Positions 36,355 to 44,844 of a DNA stretch of 64,000 bases are shown in pieces. Origin of the DNA: Tepidisphaeraceae bacterium (GTDB taxonomy: Bacteria > Planctomycetota > Phycisphaerae > Tepidisphaerales > Tepidisphaeraceae); the NCBI GenBank assembly GCA_035998445.1, contig DASYHQ010000026.1:124001-188000 (forward strand). Reading direction: 5' to 3'. Positions within the stretch are counted from its first letter, which is position 1. Every line of letters begins with the position of its first letter. The position numbers and the translations under genes are program-made. Under the pieces are notes generated by a model. It saw nothing but the letters and a program-made list of their open reading frames with translations, did no database searches and was not told the origin of the DNA.

Positions 36355-37611
36355 ATGACGATGTACCCAACGCACCCCAACCACGGTCCGACCGACCCAT
36401 CGGCGGGCGCCATCTTCACCTGCCCGGCCCTGCAAGGGCTGGCGCGGATGGTGGAACTGCTGCCGGCGCCCGTGAGCGTGGGTGCCCACGCACAGGTCGT
36501 GCCCGTGACGCTCGACCAGAACGTTGCGCGCGTGCGACTGGACGGCGCAACGGCATCCCCGGCCAACATGCTGGCACTGGCGGGATCGGGGGTCACGGTG
36601 TTCGATGACGGCCTGTCGCTGCGCGCGTCGCGTGCAGGTCGGTTAAGCGTCGATCAGCACGGCAGGTTGAGCGTCGTGCCCATGCTCGAGGTCGACGGTC
36701 ACGTCACGCCGTCCAGTGGCCCTGTCGATTTCGAGGGTGACGTGCTGGTGCGCGGCGACGTGCGCGACAACGCGCACCTTCGCTGCGGTGGCACGCTCTG
36801 GGTAACCGGCTGCATCGAGGCGGCGCACCTGGACGTTGCGCGCGACATCTGCGTGGCCGACGGCATCTCGGGCAACAACAAGGCCTGCTGCAGCGCCGGT
36901 GGCAACATCTCGGCCAAGCACATCAGCCACGGCAACGTGCGCGCCGGTGGCGACGTGACGGTCGACGGCACGGTGTCGGGCAGCCAGGTCGACTGCGACG
37001 GCCGACTGATCGTGAATCGCGGGTCGGTCGTCTCCAGCCGCGTGACCGCGGTGGGGGGACTGCGATGTTCCGTGCTGGGCGCGCCGGCCGATGGGCACAC
37101 GGTGATCGAGGTGGGCAACGACCACCGACTGGCGGCCCAGGCGCAGCAGACGATCCGTGAGATTCAACAGCAACGCTTCAAGGCGGCCGAATTGCGCCGC
37201 TCGGCCGAGCCGTTGCTGCGGTTTCGCAAGCACCTGACGCCCACGCTGCAGACGCAAATGTCCGACCTGCTGCACCAAGCTGCGAAATTGGACGTCCGCA
37301 GCGCCGAAGGCATGGAATGGCTTCGCGTCGCGTACGAACGCATGACGAACTCGGCCGCACACGCGATCGAGGTCACCCAGCGGGTGCATGGGCGGTTGAC
37401 GCTGCTGTTCCCGCGCGTCTCGTGCCGCGTGCTGCGCGAGCGGCCGGGGCCGATTCGAATCGAGACCCGTCGGATCGATGGGCTGGAACAGGTGGTGATG
37501 CTCGACGCCGGTGGAGAGATCGTGCAGGTGCTTGAAGCGCAGCCGGTCGTCAACGACGCGTTGGACGCCGTGCATCAGGCCACGGTGGTGCAGACGCCGC
37601 AGGCCGCGTAG
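36355..37611 (+). CDS. FapA/DUF342-family protein in the chemotaxis locus
   Basis: 418 residues. The centre (about 110-260) is a right-handed beta-helix-like series of short repeats built on V-x-G-D-V (FEGDVLVRGDVRDNAHLRCG, GNVRAGGDVTVDGTVSGSQV), the pattern of the flagellar assembly protein A / DUF342 family. A coiled coil of about 100 residues follows (QAQQTIREIQQQRFKAAELR) and a beta-rich tail. DUF342 proteins are polymer-forming or assembly factors linked to flagella and surface motility. Its place between cheY and a third cheX supports a motility-linked role here; the exact function is open. An ATG at 36361 is an alternative start. Confidence 0.75.
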   Translation: MTMYPTHPNHGPTDPSAGAIFTCPALQGLARMVELLPAPVSVGAHAQVVPVTLDQNVARVRLDGATASPANMLALAGSGVTVFDDGLSLRASRAGRLSVDQHGRLSVVPMLEVDGHVTPSSGPVDFEGDVLVRGDVRDNAHLRCGGTLWVTGCIEAAHLDVARDICVADGISGNNKACCSAGGNISAKHISHGNVRAGGDVTVDGTVSGSQVDCDGRLIVNRGSVVSSRVTAVGGLRCSVLGAPADGHTVIEVGNDHRLAAQAQQTIREIQQQRFKAAELRRSAEPLLRFRKHLTPTLQTQMSDLLHQAAKLDVRSAEGMEWLRVAYERMTNSAAHAIEVTQRVHGRLTLLFPRVSCRVLRERPGPIRIETRRIDGLEQVVMLDAGGEIVQVLEAQPVVNDALDAVHQATVVQTPQAA

Positions 37612-37658
37612 CGCGTGGGTTGGGATCAAGGGTACGCCAGAAGGGGTCAAGGGATCGC

Positions 37659-38153
37659 TTGAAGGCCGAACACATCAACATCTTCATCGAGGCGACCGGC
37701 CACGTCATCAAGACGATGGTGCACGTGCCGATCACGCTGGGCACGCCCCGCCTGCGCCGCGACGACGACCGGCTGCATAAACTGTACAAGGTGTCGGCAA
37801 TCATCGAACTGTCGGGCAAGATCCGCGGGTTGTTCGTGCTGAACCTGTCGGCGCCGGTGGCGCTGGCACTGGCGACGGGCATCAGTGGCACCCCCCAGAC
37901 CGCGATCGATGCCGACACGCTCGATGCGATCGCCGAGATCGCCAACATGATCGCCGGCAGCGCCAAGCAGAAGCTGTCGACCGGCGCCGGTGGCCCGCTG
38001 AGCATGACGGTCCCCACGCTGCTGAACACCGGCGACGTCGTCTACCCCCAGGCGCTGCCGTTCATCGCCATTCCGTTCGATTGCCCCAACGGCCGCTTCC
38101 TGATCGAGGTCGGCCTGCGCCCCGCCGCCGACGTGCTGTCGACGGCAGCGTAG
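37659..38153 (+). CDS. cheX: CheX-like CheY-P phosphatase (third copy)
   Basis: 164 residues from a TTG at 37659 with AAGGG 5 bp upstream, giving LKAEHINIFIEATGHVIKTM, the normal CheX beginning. An earlier in-frame TTG at 37620 would add 13 basic residues that do not look native. The ExxN motif is in AIAEIANMIAGSAKQKL near 95, almost identical to the second copy, and the ends PFIAIPFDCPNGRFLIEVGL also match. Closely related to the second copy but not to the first, so a local duplication is likely. Confidence 0.85.
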   Translation: MKAEHINIFIEATGHVIKTMVHVPITLGTPRLRRDDDRLHKLYKVSAIIELSGKIRGLFVLNLSAPVALALATGISGTPQTAIDADTLDAIAEIANMIAGSAKQKLSTGAGGPLSMTVPTLLNTGDVVYPQALPFIAIPFDCPNGRFLIEVGLRPAADVLSTAA

Positions 38154-38235
38154 AAACCTTGGGGATTTCCCCGCAACACTGCCTGGCGAGAAGCTGCGCC
38201 TGCCTATCTACGTGTATAATGACGTCACCTCTCTC

Positions 38236-40365
38236 ATGGACGACGTTGTGAACGCTATGCTCAGCCTGCTGACCGCACCACTGGCGCTCTCGATGGGCCC
38301 GTCTGAACTGACGGTCCTGCTGGCCACGGTGCTCGTATGCCTTGGGGTGGTTCGATGGTGGGACCGGTGGGTTGCGCAGGAACGTTCTCACCGGCGCAGC
38401 GCGACGGTTACGCCGCCATCGGCCACCGTACCCTCGGCCCCGGCGCCGGCGGAATCGATCGCCGGCCGGGAGCTGGAACGGCTGCGCGCCGCCATGTCGG
38501 GCATCGCCAACGGGGTCGTGGTCGCCGACAGCAAGGGGAACCTGATCGACTGGAACCCCGCGGCGCTGCGGTTGCACGGCTACGCGTCGATCGACGAGGT
38601 GCGGCATCACGTGGCCCACTTCGTCGACACGTTCGTGTTGGCCGAGCCGGGCGGTCGGGTCCTCAGCGTCCCCGAATGGCCAATCCCTCGCATGATTCGA
38701 GGCGAGCACGTCGATAACGTCGAGTTGCTGGTGCGGCGCACCGACACCCAACAGGAATGGTTCATCAACTACACCGGCGCCATCGTGCGCAGCCCATTGG
38801 GCGAGATCGAGTTGCTCGTGCTGACGCTGCAGGACACCACCGAGGCGCGCCGCGCCGCCAAGGCGCTTCGCGAGAGCGAGGAGCGCTTTCGGCAGTTGGC
38901 CGACGCGATGCCCCAGATCGTCTGGACGGCCGGCGGCGATGGTCAGATCGACTACTACAACCGCCGCGGGCTCGAGTTGATCGGTGAGCCGAACGCCAGC
39001 AGTAGCCGCTGGGACGCGTTGTTTCACCCGGACGACGTCGCGCCAACGCATGCGATCTGGAGCGAGTCGATGCGCACGGGCAATGCGTTCGAGCACGAGT
39101 ACCGCCTGCAGGACGCTCGCAGCGGTGAGTTCCGCTGGTGGTTGGGCCGTGCGGTGCCAGTGACGGACGACGAGCGCAACATCGTCCGCTGGATCGGCAC
39201 CAGCACCGACATTCACGAACTGAAGCTCGCGGGCGATGCCATTCGTAACGGCTCGACACTGCTGCGCACGCTGATCGAGGGCATTATCGATCCCGTCTAC
39301 ATCAAGGATGTGGACGGCCGGTACCTGCTGGTGAACGCCGCCCTGGCCAGCGCGATGAACCGCACGCCAGAGGAGATCGTCGGCAACGACGACATCACGC
39401 TGCTCGGCCCGGAGGTCGGTGGGATCGTGCGCAACAGCGACCGGCGCGTGCTGGCGTCGGAGGGCACGCAGACGTACGAGGAGACGGTCACGACGAACGG
39501 CCGGACCTTCCACTTCCTGGAGACGAAATCCCCCCACCGCGACGCCGGCGGGCGCGTCGTGGGGTTGATCGGCATCTCGCGCGACATCTCGGCTCACAAA
39601 CAGTCGGAAGAGCGATGGCACGAGCAGCAGGCGCAGCTGGCCCATCTGGAACGCGTACGCACGGTCGGCCAGATGGCGTCGGGCCTCGCGCACGAGCTGA
39701 ACCAGCCGCTGGGCGCAATTGCGAACTACACCGAGGCCTGCCGCGTACTGCTTGAGCGTGGCAACCTCAGTGCACCACAACTGGCCGACGCGCTGGCGGC
39801 CGTGGTGTCGGAAACCGCGCGGGCAGGCGAGATCATCCGCCGGTTGCGCAGCTTCGTGAAGAAGCAACGGCCGCACGGCCAACCGGTGGACATCAACGCG
39901 ACCGTTCGCGATTCGGCCAGCATCATGTCCTACGACCTGCGTACCGCAGGCGTGCAACCGCAGTGGCAGTTGGATTGCACGCTCGGTCCGGTGTTGGCCG
40001 ACCACGTGCAGATCGAGCAGGTGTTGATCAACCTGATGCGCAACGCGATCGACGCGATGCGCGACAACGAGACGCCGGAACGACGGCTGATCGTCCGGAC
40101 GGCGTGCAACGGCCAAGGGAAGGTGCGCGTGTCTATATCGGACAACGGCAGCGGGGTGCCGGCCGACCAACTGCCACGCATCTTCGACGCGTTTTACACG
40201 ACCAAGTCCAACGGTATGGGCATCGGGCTGGCCCTGTGCCGAACCATCATCGAAGAGCACGGTGGTGAGATCGCCGCCGAGCGCAACCCCGACCGTGGCA
40301 TGACCTTCTCGTTCACCCTGCGACCCACGCGCCCGGTGACCGACGTTCAGCAGGAGGCTGTATGA
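38236..40365 (+). CDS. PAS-domain sensor histidine kinase (FixL-like)
   Basis: 709 residues from the ATG at 38236; an upstream GTG (38212) and a later ATG (38257) are alternatives. One N-terminal transmembrane helix (SELTVLLATVLVCLGVVRWW), then three PAS domains (about 80-210, 215-340, 345-470). The kinase core has H-box MASGLAHELNQPLGAIANYT, N-box VLINLMRNAIDAM, and G-boxes ISDNGSGVP and GMGIGLALCR. The AHELNQPL H-box is typical of FixL/DctB-like HPK4 kinases. Its stop overlaps the start of a FixJ-like regulator (ATGA). No haem-PAS His could be assigned, so the signal is unknown. Confidence 0.92.
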   Translation: MDDVVNAMLSLLTAPLALSMGPSELTVLLATVLVCLGVVRWWDRWVAQERSHRRSATVTPPSATVPSAPAPAESIAGRELERLRAAMSGIANGVVVADSKGNLIDWNPAALRLHGYASIDEVRHHVAHFVDTFVLAEPGGRVLSVPEWPIPRMIRGEHVDNVELLVRRTDTQQEWFINYTGAIVRSPLGEIELLVLTLQDTTEARRAAKALRESEERFRQLADAMPQIVWTAGGDGQIDYYNRRGLELIGEPNASSSRWDALFHPDDVAPTHAIWSESMRTGNAFEHEYRLQDARSGEFRWWLGRAVPVTDDERNIVRWIGTSTDIHELKLAGDAIRNGSTLLRTLIEGIIDPVYIKDVDGRYLLVNAALASAMNRTPEEIVGNDDITLLGPEVGGIVRNSDRRVLASEGTQTYEETVTTNGRTFHFLETKSPHRDAGGRVVGLIGISRDISAHKQSEERWHEQQAQLAHLERVRTVGQMASGLAHELNQPLGAIANYTEACRVLLERGNLSAPQLADALAAVVSETARAGEIIRRLRSFVKKQRPHGQPVDINATVRDSASIMSYDLRTAGVQPQWQLDCTLGPVLADHVQIEQVLINLMRNAIDAMRDNETPERRLIVRTACNGQGKVRVSISDNGSGVPADQLPRIFDAFYTTKSNGMGIGLALCRTIIEEHGGEIAAERNPDRGMTFSFTLRPTRPVTDVQQEAV

Positions 40366-40979
40366 GCGACGAACAACCGATCGTCCACGTCGTCGACGAC
40401 GACCCCGGCATGCGCCAGTCGACCGCCCTGCTGCTGCAGTCGGCCGGTTTAGCGTGCGCCACGTACGCGTCGGCAGCGCAGTTCCTGGCTGCCTGCCGGC
40501 CCACGTGCCCGGGTTGCCTCATCCTCGACCTGCAACTGCCGGGTATGTGCGGCATCGATCTCGTCGAACAGCTGCGCACGCGCGGCATCGCGTTGCCGAT
40601 CCTGATCGTCAGTGGCACCGGCACCATTCACATGGCGGTGCAGGGCATGAAGCTGGGCGTGCTGGACTTCCTCGAGAAGCCCGTCGACCCGCAGACGCTG
40701 CTGGCCAAGGTGCGCTCTGGGCTTGAACTGGACGCCCAGAACCGCGCCGCCGATGCTGAACTGCGAGAGTTGCGCGACCGGTTCACCGCCGTCACGTCGC
40801 GCGAGCGAGAGCTGTTGAAGCTGCTGGTCGACGGGCTTTCGAGCAAGCAGATCGCCAGCACGCTCGGCATCTCGATCAAGACCGTCGAGAACCATCGCAC
40901 GCACCTGATGGAGAAGACCCGCGCGATGAACATCGCCGACCTCGTCCGCATGAGCATGCTGATCGACGCGCACAAGTGA
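40362..40979 (+). CDS. FixJ/TodT-family response regulator (receiver + LuxR-type HTH)
   Basis: 205 residues. Receiver: VHVVDDDPGMRQSTALLLQS, Asp in CLILDLQLPGMCG near 53, Lys in DFLEKPVDPQTLL. C-terminal LuxR/GerE-type DNA-binding domain: SREREVLKLLVDGLSSKQ-like segment (here SRERELLKLLVDGLSSKQIA) and SIKTVENHRTHLMEK. Overlaps its kinase by 4 bp, so the pair is coupled. It activates transcription of unknown targets, possibly the neighbouring chemotaxis genes. Confidence 0.94.
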   Translation: MSDEQPIVHVVDDDPGMRQSTALLLQSAGLACATYASAAQFLAACRPTCPGCLILDLQLPGMCGIDLVEQLRTRGIALPILIVSGTGTIHMAVQGMKLGVLDFLEKPVDPQTLLAKVRSGLELDAQNRAADAELRELRDRFTAVTSRERELLKLLVDGLSSKQIASTLGISIKTVENHRTHLMEKTRAMNIADLVRMSMLIDAHK

Positions 40980-41002
40980 CGTGATCGGCTCTGCTCCGGC
41001 CG

Positions 41003-41026
41003 TAGCATGGGCGTCCTGCCCATGAC
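41003..41026. repeat. Family A-like solo palindrome between convergent genes
   Basis: GCATGGGCGTCCTGCCCATG, one end of a family A element without its partner. Lies between the response regulator stop and the hydrolase stop and could act as a two-way terminator. Confidence 0.55.
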
Positions 41027-41038
41027 CGCGCCTCTCAA

Positions 41039-41965
41039 TCACGTTGAAGACTTGAGGAACGTCCTGATCGCACGCTCATAGGCCTCGCTCGCATCGCGCA
41101 GCCCCGCCAGGTGTCCGACATCGTCTAACACGACCTGCGTCGATCCCGCAGCGGCCGATGCACATGCTTGTGCGAGCGCCGCACGGCACTCGGCGTCGCA
41201 GAAGGGGTCGAGCGCGCCTTGGATGATCAGCACCGGACACTTCGACCGCGCGACCAAATCCACCGGCCGAACCTTGTCGTAGTTCGCCCCGCTCATCCAC
41301 TCGGCGATCGTCGCCGCCAGTCGCGCCACAATGCCGCCCGGCGCGCCAAGTAAGCGGGCGTGAACATCGATCGCAGCGCGATAATCGGCGAACGGGCTGT
41401 CCATCACCACGGCCGACACGTCGTCTCGCAGGTCCGCCGTCGCGATGGCGACCGCGCTACCGAGGCTGACGCCGAACAACACGATCGACTGCGACGCGGC
41501 CGCGTGCATCCCCTTCAACTGGCTGACGATCGCGTCCAGATCGTGCCGTTCGAAATAGCCGGCCGTCACCTGCGTGCCGTCGCTGTCGCCGTGGGCGCGA
41601 AGGTCGACCGCAAGTACGTTGAGGCCCATGCCGAGCAGCGTCGGCGCCCATGCGATACCACCGACCTTCGCGTCGGCGTAGCCGTGCAGCAGCACCACGG
41701 TGGTGGTCGACGGCTGGCTGGCCGGCATCCACCAACTGGCAAATTTCATATCCCGCCCGCTGCGGTCGTCGCGAACGGTGAAGGTGATCGATTCGTACGC
41801 GATGCCAATATCGGTCGGCGACAAGCGCTTCAGCAGGTAGAGCGCCTTGCCATCGGTCATGCGGGGTGGCCACAGCAGCAGGCGCGCCATGAGCGCGGCC
41901 GTTCCGACGAACGCAAACGCGCCGGCAAGCAGCAGAATGAGAACCAAGATGACGTACTCAGCCAT
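41039..41965 (-). CDS. Membrane-anchored alpha/beta hydrolase
   Basis: 308 residues. One N-terminal transmembrane helix (AEYVILVLILLLAGAFAFVG), then an alpha/beta-hydrolase domain. Oxyanion-region motif VVLLHGYADAK, nucleophile Ser in LFGVSLGSAVAI near 147, acid Asp in LIIQGALDPFCD near 250, and His in DDVGHLAGL near 280. The catalytic triad is complete. The substrate (ester, peptide or lactone) cannot be inferred. Stands alone, convergent with the response regulator gene and divergent from the peroxidase gene. Confidence 0.88.
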   Translation of the reverse strand: MAEYVILVLILLLAGAFAFVGTAALMARLLLWPPRMTDGKALYLLKRLSPTDIGIAYESITFTVRDDRSGRDMKFASWWMPASQPSTTTVVLLHGYADAKVGGIAWAPTLLGMGLNVLAVDLRAHGDSDGTQVTAGYFERHDLDAIVSQLKGMHAAASQSIVLFGVSLGSAVAIATADLRDDVSAVVMDSPFADYRAAIDVHARLLGAPGGIVARLAATIAEWMSGANYDKVRPVDLVARSKCPVLIIQGALDPFCDAECRAALAQACASAAAGSTQVVLDDVGHLAGLRDASEAYERAIRTFLKSST

Positions 41966-42064
41966 TCGGCACGGATGGTACCCGCACCGTATGGAAGATG
42001 TGCAACGCGAGCGTCGCGGAGCCTAAATGCTGGCGGACATAAATTCGTCGCCTTGTGCGCACTT

Positions 42065-42167
42065 GTCATCCCGAAGGGAGCGGTAGCGACCTGAGGGATC
42101 TCCCAAGGCCGAGAACCGTCCGTGGTCCGAGATCCCTCAGGTCGCCTGAGGCTTCCATCGGCATGAC
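42065..42167. repeat. Family H inverted-repeat element, copy 1
   Basis: Begins GTCATCCCGAAGGGAGCGGT, then AGCGACCTGAGGGATC, and closes with GATCCCTCAGGTCGC and a CATGAC end. A second copy in the same orientation lies at 43685-43790; together they flank the peroxidase and ComB-like genes. Confidence 0.8.
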
Positions 42168-42273
42168 AACGTCCCTGATCCACGCTGGAATTTCCTCCGC
42201 CAACCTTTAGGCGAAGGAAATACTCGGGCCCGCTTTTGCCTGTCGCAAACGGCCGCTCTACACTAGGGGCACT

Positions 42274-42891
42274 ATGATTCGTCTTCTTGCCATCATCGCT
42301 ATCGTCGTTGCCGTTACGTTCTTTGCCGTTCGCGTGAAGCGCGCCACTGCGAAGGACGTAGTGAAGGAACCCTCGGCCGCCGCGTCGGCAACGCAGCCGG
42401 CGGGGCCACTGTCGTTCGTCATGAAGGACATCAACGGCAACGACCTGGACCTGGCCACGCTGAAGGGACAGCCCGTGCTGATCGTCAACGTCGCCAGCAA
42501 GTGCGGGCTGACCAAGCAGTACAAAGGCCTCGAAGAGCTCTATCGCAAGTACAAGGATCAGGGCTTCGTGATCGTTGGCGCCCCCGCCAACAACTTTGGC
42601 GGCCAGGAGCCGGGCAGCGACGAAGAGATCAAGACGTTCTGCTCGACGAAGTACGACGTCACGTTCCCCATGCTGAGCAAGATCAGCGTGAAGGGGGACG
42701 ACAAGCACCCCCTTTATCAGTTCCTGACCGAGCAGGCCACCGCCGGCGAGTTTGCCGGTGAGATCGGCTGGAACTTCACGAAGTTCCTGGTCGACCGCAA
42801 CGGTCAGATCATGGCCCGCTTCGACAGCAAGACCTCGCCCGATGACGAAAAGCTCGTGGCCGCCGTCGAGACCGCGGTCGCGGCGAAGTAG
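42274..42891 (+). CDS. Membrane-anchored glutathione-peroxidase-like thiol peroxidase
   Basis: 205 residues. N-terminal anchor or signal MIRLLAIIAIVVAVTFFAV and a short Ala-rich linker precede a thioredoxin-fold peroxidase domain. Peroxidatic Cys is in VNVASKCGLTKQY, with Gln in NNFGGQEPGSD and Trp-Asn in IGWNFTKFLVDRNG completing the GPx tetrad; it is a cysteine, not selenocysteine, enzyme. It reduces peroxides at the outer face of the membrane, probably with thioredoxin rather than glutathione. The ComB-like gene begins 27 bp downstream on the same strand. Confidence 0.9.
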   Translation: MIRLLAIIAIVVAVTFFAVRVKRATAKDVVKEPSAAASATQPAGPLSFVMKDINGNDLDLATLKGQPVLIVNVASKCGLTKQYKGLEELYRKYKDQGFVIVGAPANNFGGQEPGSDEEIKTFCSTKYDVTFPMLSKISVKGDDKHPLYQFLTEQATAGEFAGEIGWNFTKFLVDRNGQIMARFDSKTSPDDEKLVAAVETAVAAK

Positions 42892-42918
42892 GTTGCGCCT
42901 GGCGAGCGCTCTATACCG

Positions 42919-43647
42919 ATGCTGATCGACGTCGTACAGCTTCCGCGGGACCTCTCGGCCGCGCACGTGGACGGTCGTACCGTCGTCGTCTTCGACGTGT
43001 TACGCGCCACCACGACCATGACCGCCGCCCTGGCCGCGGGCGTGCGGGAGATCTTCGTGCAACCCGACATCGCGAGCGTCCTGACCGCGGCCGAGCAGTT
43101 TGGGCCGGACGCCATCACTTGTGGCGAGCGCGACTGTCTGCCGCCGGCGGGCTTCACGCTCGGCAACAGCCCCGCAGGCTTTACGCCAGCGATGGTGGGA
43201 CGAACCGCGTTCATGGCGACCACGAACGGCACCAAGGCGATTGTCGCGGCGCGCGGGGCCAAGCACCTGTTCGTCGGCGCGCTCGTGAACGCTACCGCCG
43301 TCGCGCAGGCGGTGGCCGCAGTGGGTAATGACGTCACGCTGCTTTGCTCCGGTAGCGACGGCTTGGTGTCGCTCGAAGACTTGATCGGCGCCGGTGCCGT
43401 ACTGAAGGCGCTATCGGCGCTAAAACCCGTCGTGCTCGCCAGCGATGTCGCGCTGGCCGCGGGTGATTTGTTCCATCACGCCCGCCCTGACCTCCCTGCT
43501 GCCCTAGTCCGCACCCGCGGCGGCACGAACATCATCCGCAATGGCTTGCAGGACGACATCGAATTCGCGGCCCGGTTGGACGTGTTCGATATTGTGGGAA
43601 AGGTAGAACCGGACCGGCTGCGAATTGCGCGGCACGTTGCCGGTTAG
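42919..43647 (+). CDS. comB: 2-phosphosulfolactate phosphatase family protein (ComB-like)
   Basis: 242 residues. Family motifs are VVVFDVLRATTTMTAALAAG near the start, CGERDCLPPAGFTLGNSP, FMATTNGTKAI, VTLLCSGSDGLVSLEDLIGA and ASDVALAAGDLF. ComB removes phosphate from 2-phosphosulfolactate in the coenzyme M route. Many bacteria that carry this protein lack that pathway, so the physiological substrate here is uncertain. Probably co-transcribed with the peroxidase gene. Convergent with rpiA. Confidence 0.88.
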   Translation: MLIDVVQLPRDLSAAHVDGRTVVVFDVLRATTTMTAALAAGVREIFVQPDIASVLTAAEQFGPDAITCGERDCLPPAGFTLGNSPAGFTPAMVGRTAFMATTNGTKAIVAARGAKHLFVGALVNATAVAQAVAAVGNDVTLLCSGSDGLVSLEDLIGAGAVLKALSALKPVVLASDVALAAGDLFHHARPDLPAALVRTRGGTNIIRNGLQDDIEFAARLDVFDIVGKVEPDRLRIARHVAG

Positions 43648-43684
43648 GCACGGTCTGACGAATCGAGCGTCTGTGAACGAGTTT

Positions 43685-43790
43685 GTCATCCCGATCGGGA
43701 GCGGTAGCGACCTGAGGGATCTCGAACGGTCGGAGATCGTCCCCAGTACCGATCCCTCAGGTCGCTTCCGCTCCCGATCGGGATGATGAC
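43685..43790. repeat. Family H inverted-repeat element, copy 2
   Basis: GTCATCCCGATCGGGAGCGG then TAGCGACCTGAGGGATC. The right half is its near-perfect reverse complement, ending CCCGATCGGGATGATGAC. Compared with copy 1, the outermost palindrome differs (CCCGATCGGG against CCCGAAGGGAG). Confidence 0.85.
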
Positions 43791-43831
43791 GTGCTCTGCT
43801 TTACGAACGTTTCGTCGAACAATCTTCTAGC

Positions 43832-44512
43832 TCACGTCCGCTGGATCTGCCGCACACCAGTCTCGCTGCCGATGATGGCGACGGTGGCGATTCCGAGGAA
43901 CAGGCCGGTGTCGATGACGCCGGCGCGGGCGCGGATGGCCAGTTCCAACTCGCGTGGCCGGTCGATGCGGGGGAACTTGCAGTCGTAGATGTAGTTGCCG
44001 TTGTCGGTCGTGAAGATCGTCCCGTCATCCGATCGGCGGAGCGTGGGTTCGCCGCCCAGTTGGCGCAGGTGCCCGACGTGGATCTCGTGCGAGAAGGCCG
44101 CCACCTCAACCGGTAACGGCGACTTCGTGCCGAGCGTCGGCACGAGCTTGCCTTCGTCGGCGATCACAATCATGCGGGCGGCGCTTTGGGCGACGATCTT
44201 CTCGCGCAGCAGCGCCCCGCCGAGGCCCTTGATCATGTCCAGGTGCGGGTCGATCTCGTCGGCCCCGTCGACCGCGATGTCCAGTTGTGGGTATTCGCTC
44301 AGCGAGACGATGCCGATGCCCAGATGACGTGCGAGCCGTTCCGACGACAACGACGTCGGCACGCCGCGCACGTTGCGCAGCCGCTCCGCCTGCAGCGCAT
44401 CGCCGAGCGCGCGGATGAAGTAGTCGGCCGTCGACCCCGTGCCGATGCCGATCACGCTGTCCGACGTCACGTAAGTTAGCGCCGCCTCTGCCGCCCGATG
44501 CTTCGCATTCAT
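43832..44512 (-). CDS. rpiA: Ribose-5-phosphate isomerase A
   Basis: 226 residues from the ATG at 44512 (MNAKHRAAEAALTYV); the open frame reaches 44596, but the extra residues are non-native. Substrate-binding motifs are VIGIGTGSTADYFIRAL, VPTSLSSERLA, DIAVDGADEIDPHLDMIKGL and GGALLREKIVA. It interconverts ribose 5-phosphate and ribulose 5-phosphate in the pentose phosphate pathway. Length is normal for RpiA. Convergent with the ComB-like gene. Confidence 0.95.
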   Translation of the reverse strand: MNAKHRAAEAALTYVTSDSVIGIGTGSTADYFIRALGDALQAERLRNVRGVPTSLSSERLARHLGIGIVSLSEYPQLDIAVDGADEIDPHLDMIKGLGGALLREKIVAQSAARMIVIADEGKLVPTLGTKSPLPVEVAAFSHEIHVGHLRQLGGEPTLRRSDDGTIFTTDNGNYIYDCKFPRIDRPRELELAIRARAGVIDTGLFLGIATVAIIGSETGVRQIQRT

Positions 44513-44590
44513 CGCGGGAAAGATACGGGGGGCGGGGGGAAGTGGGAAGTCGGAAGGTGGAAGCAATGAATCCAGGTTCAAGCGCATCCT

Positions 44591-44620
44591 CGTCATCCTG
44601 AGGTACTCCGAAGGATCTCT
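44591..44620. repeat. Family G repeat, single arm
   Basis: TCATCCTGAGGTACTCCGAA then GGATCTC, the reverse complement of the arm at 27369. Lies within the 332-bp gap upstream of rpiA, which otherwise holds only the next repeat. Confidence 0.6.
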
Positions 44621-44715
44621 TCGGTCGCGGCGGTGTCATTTGAAAAGCGATGTTTCCGGCATGCTGTAGTGGCGATGCCTGCGTCGCGGTCGATGCGCAG
44701 CATCGATATGGACCC

Positions 44716-44780
44716 GTACCACGGGCGGCCCGCCCGTGTCTTACGTCCAGCTGAAGACATGGGCGAGCCGCCCATGGTAC
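44716..44780. repeat. Short family A-like element with 27-bp inverted ends
   Basis: Left end GTACCACGGGCGGCCCGCCC then GTGTCTT; right end AAGACATGGGCGAGCCGCCC then ATGGTAC. 24 of 27 positions pair. The interior is only about 10 bp, so this is a compact variant of the 138-139 bp family A elements. Confidence 0.75.
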
Positions 44781-44844
44781 GAATTTGCGGCTGCGCCGCA
44801 GCGCGATGCAGTCGTCACCACTACTAAGTGAAGCGATGGTCTCA

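Noticed and set aside
38062-40260. 732-residue minus-strand open frame opposite the PAS kinase
   Set aside because: Shadow of the kinase codons; no start signal or domain.
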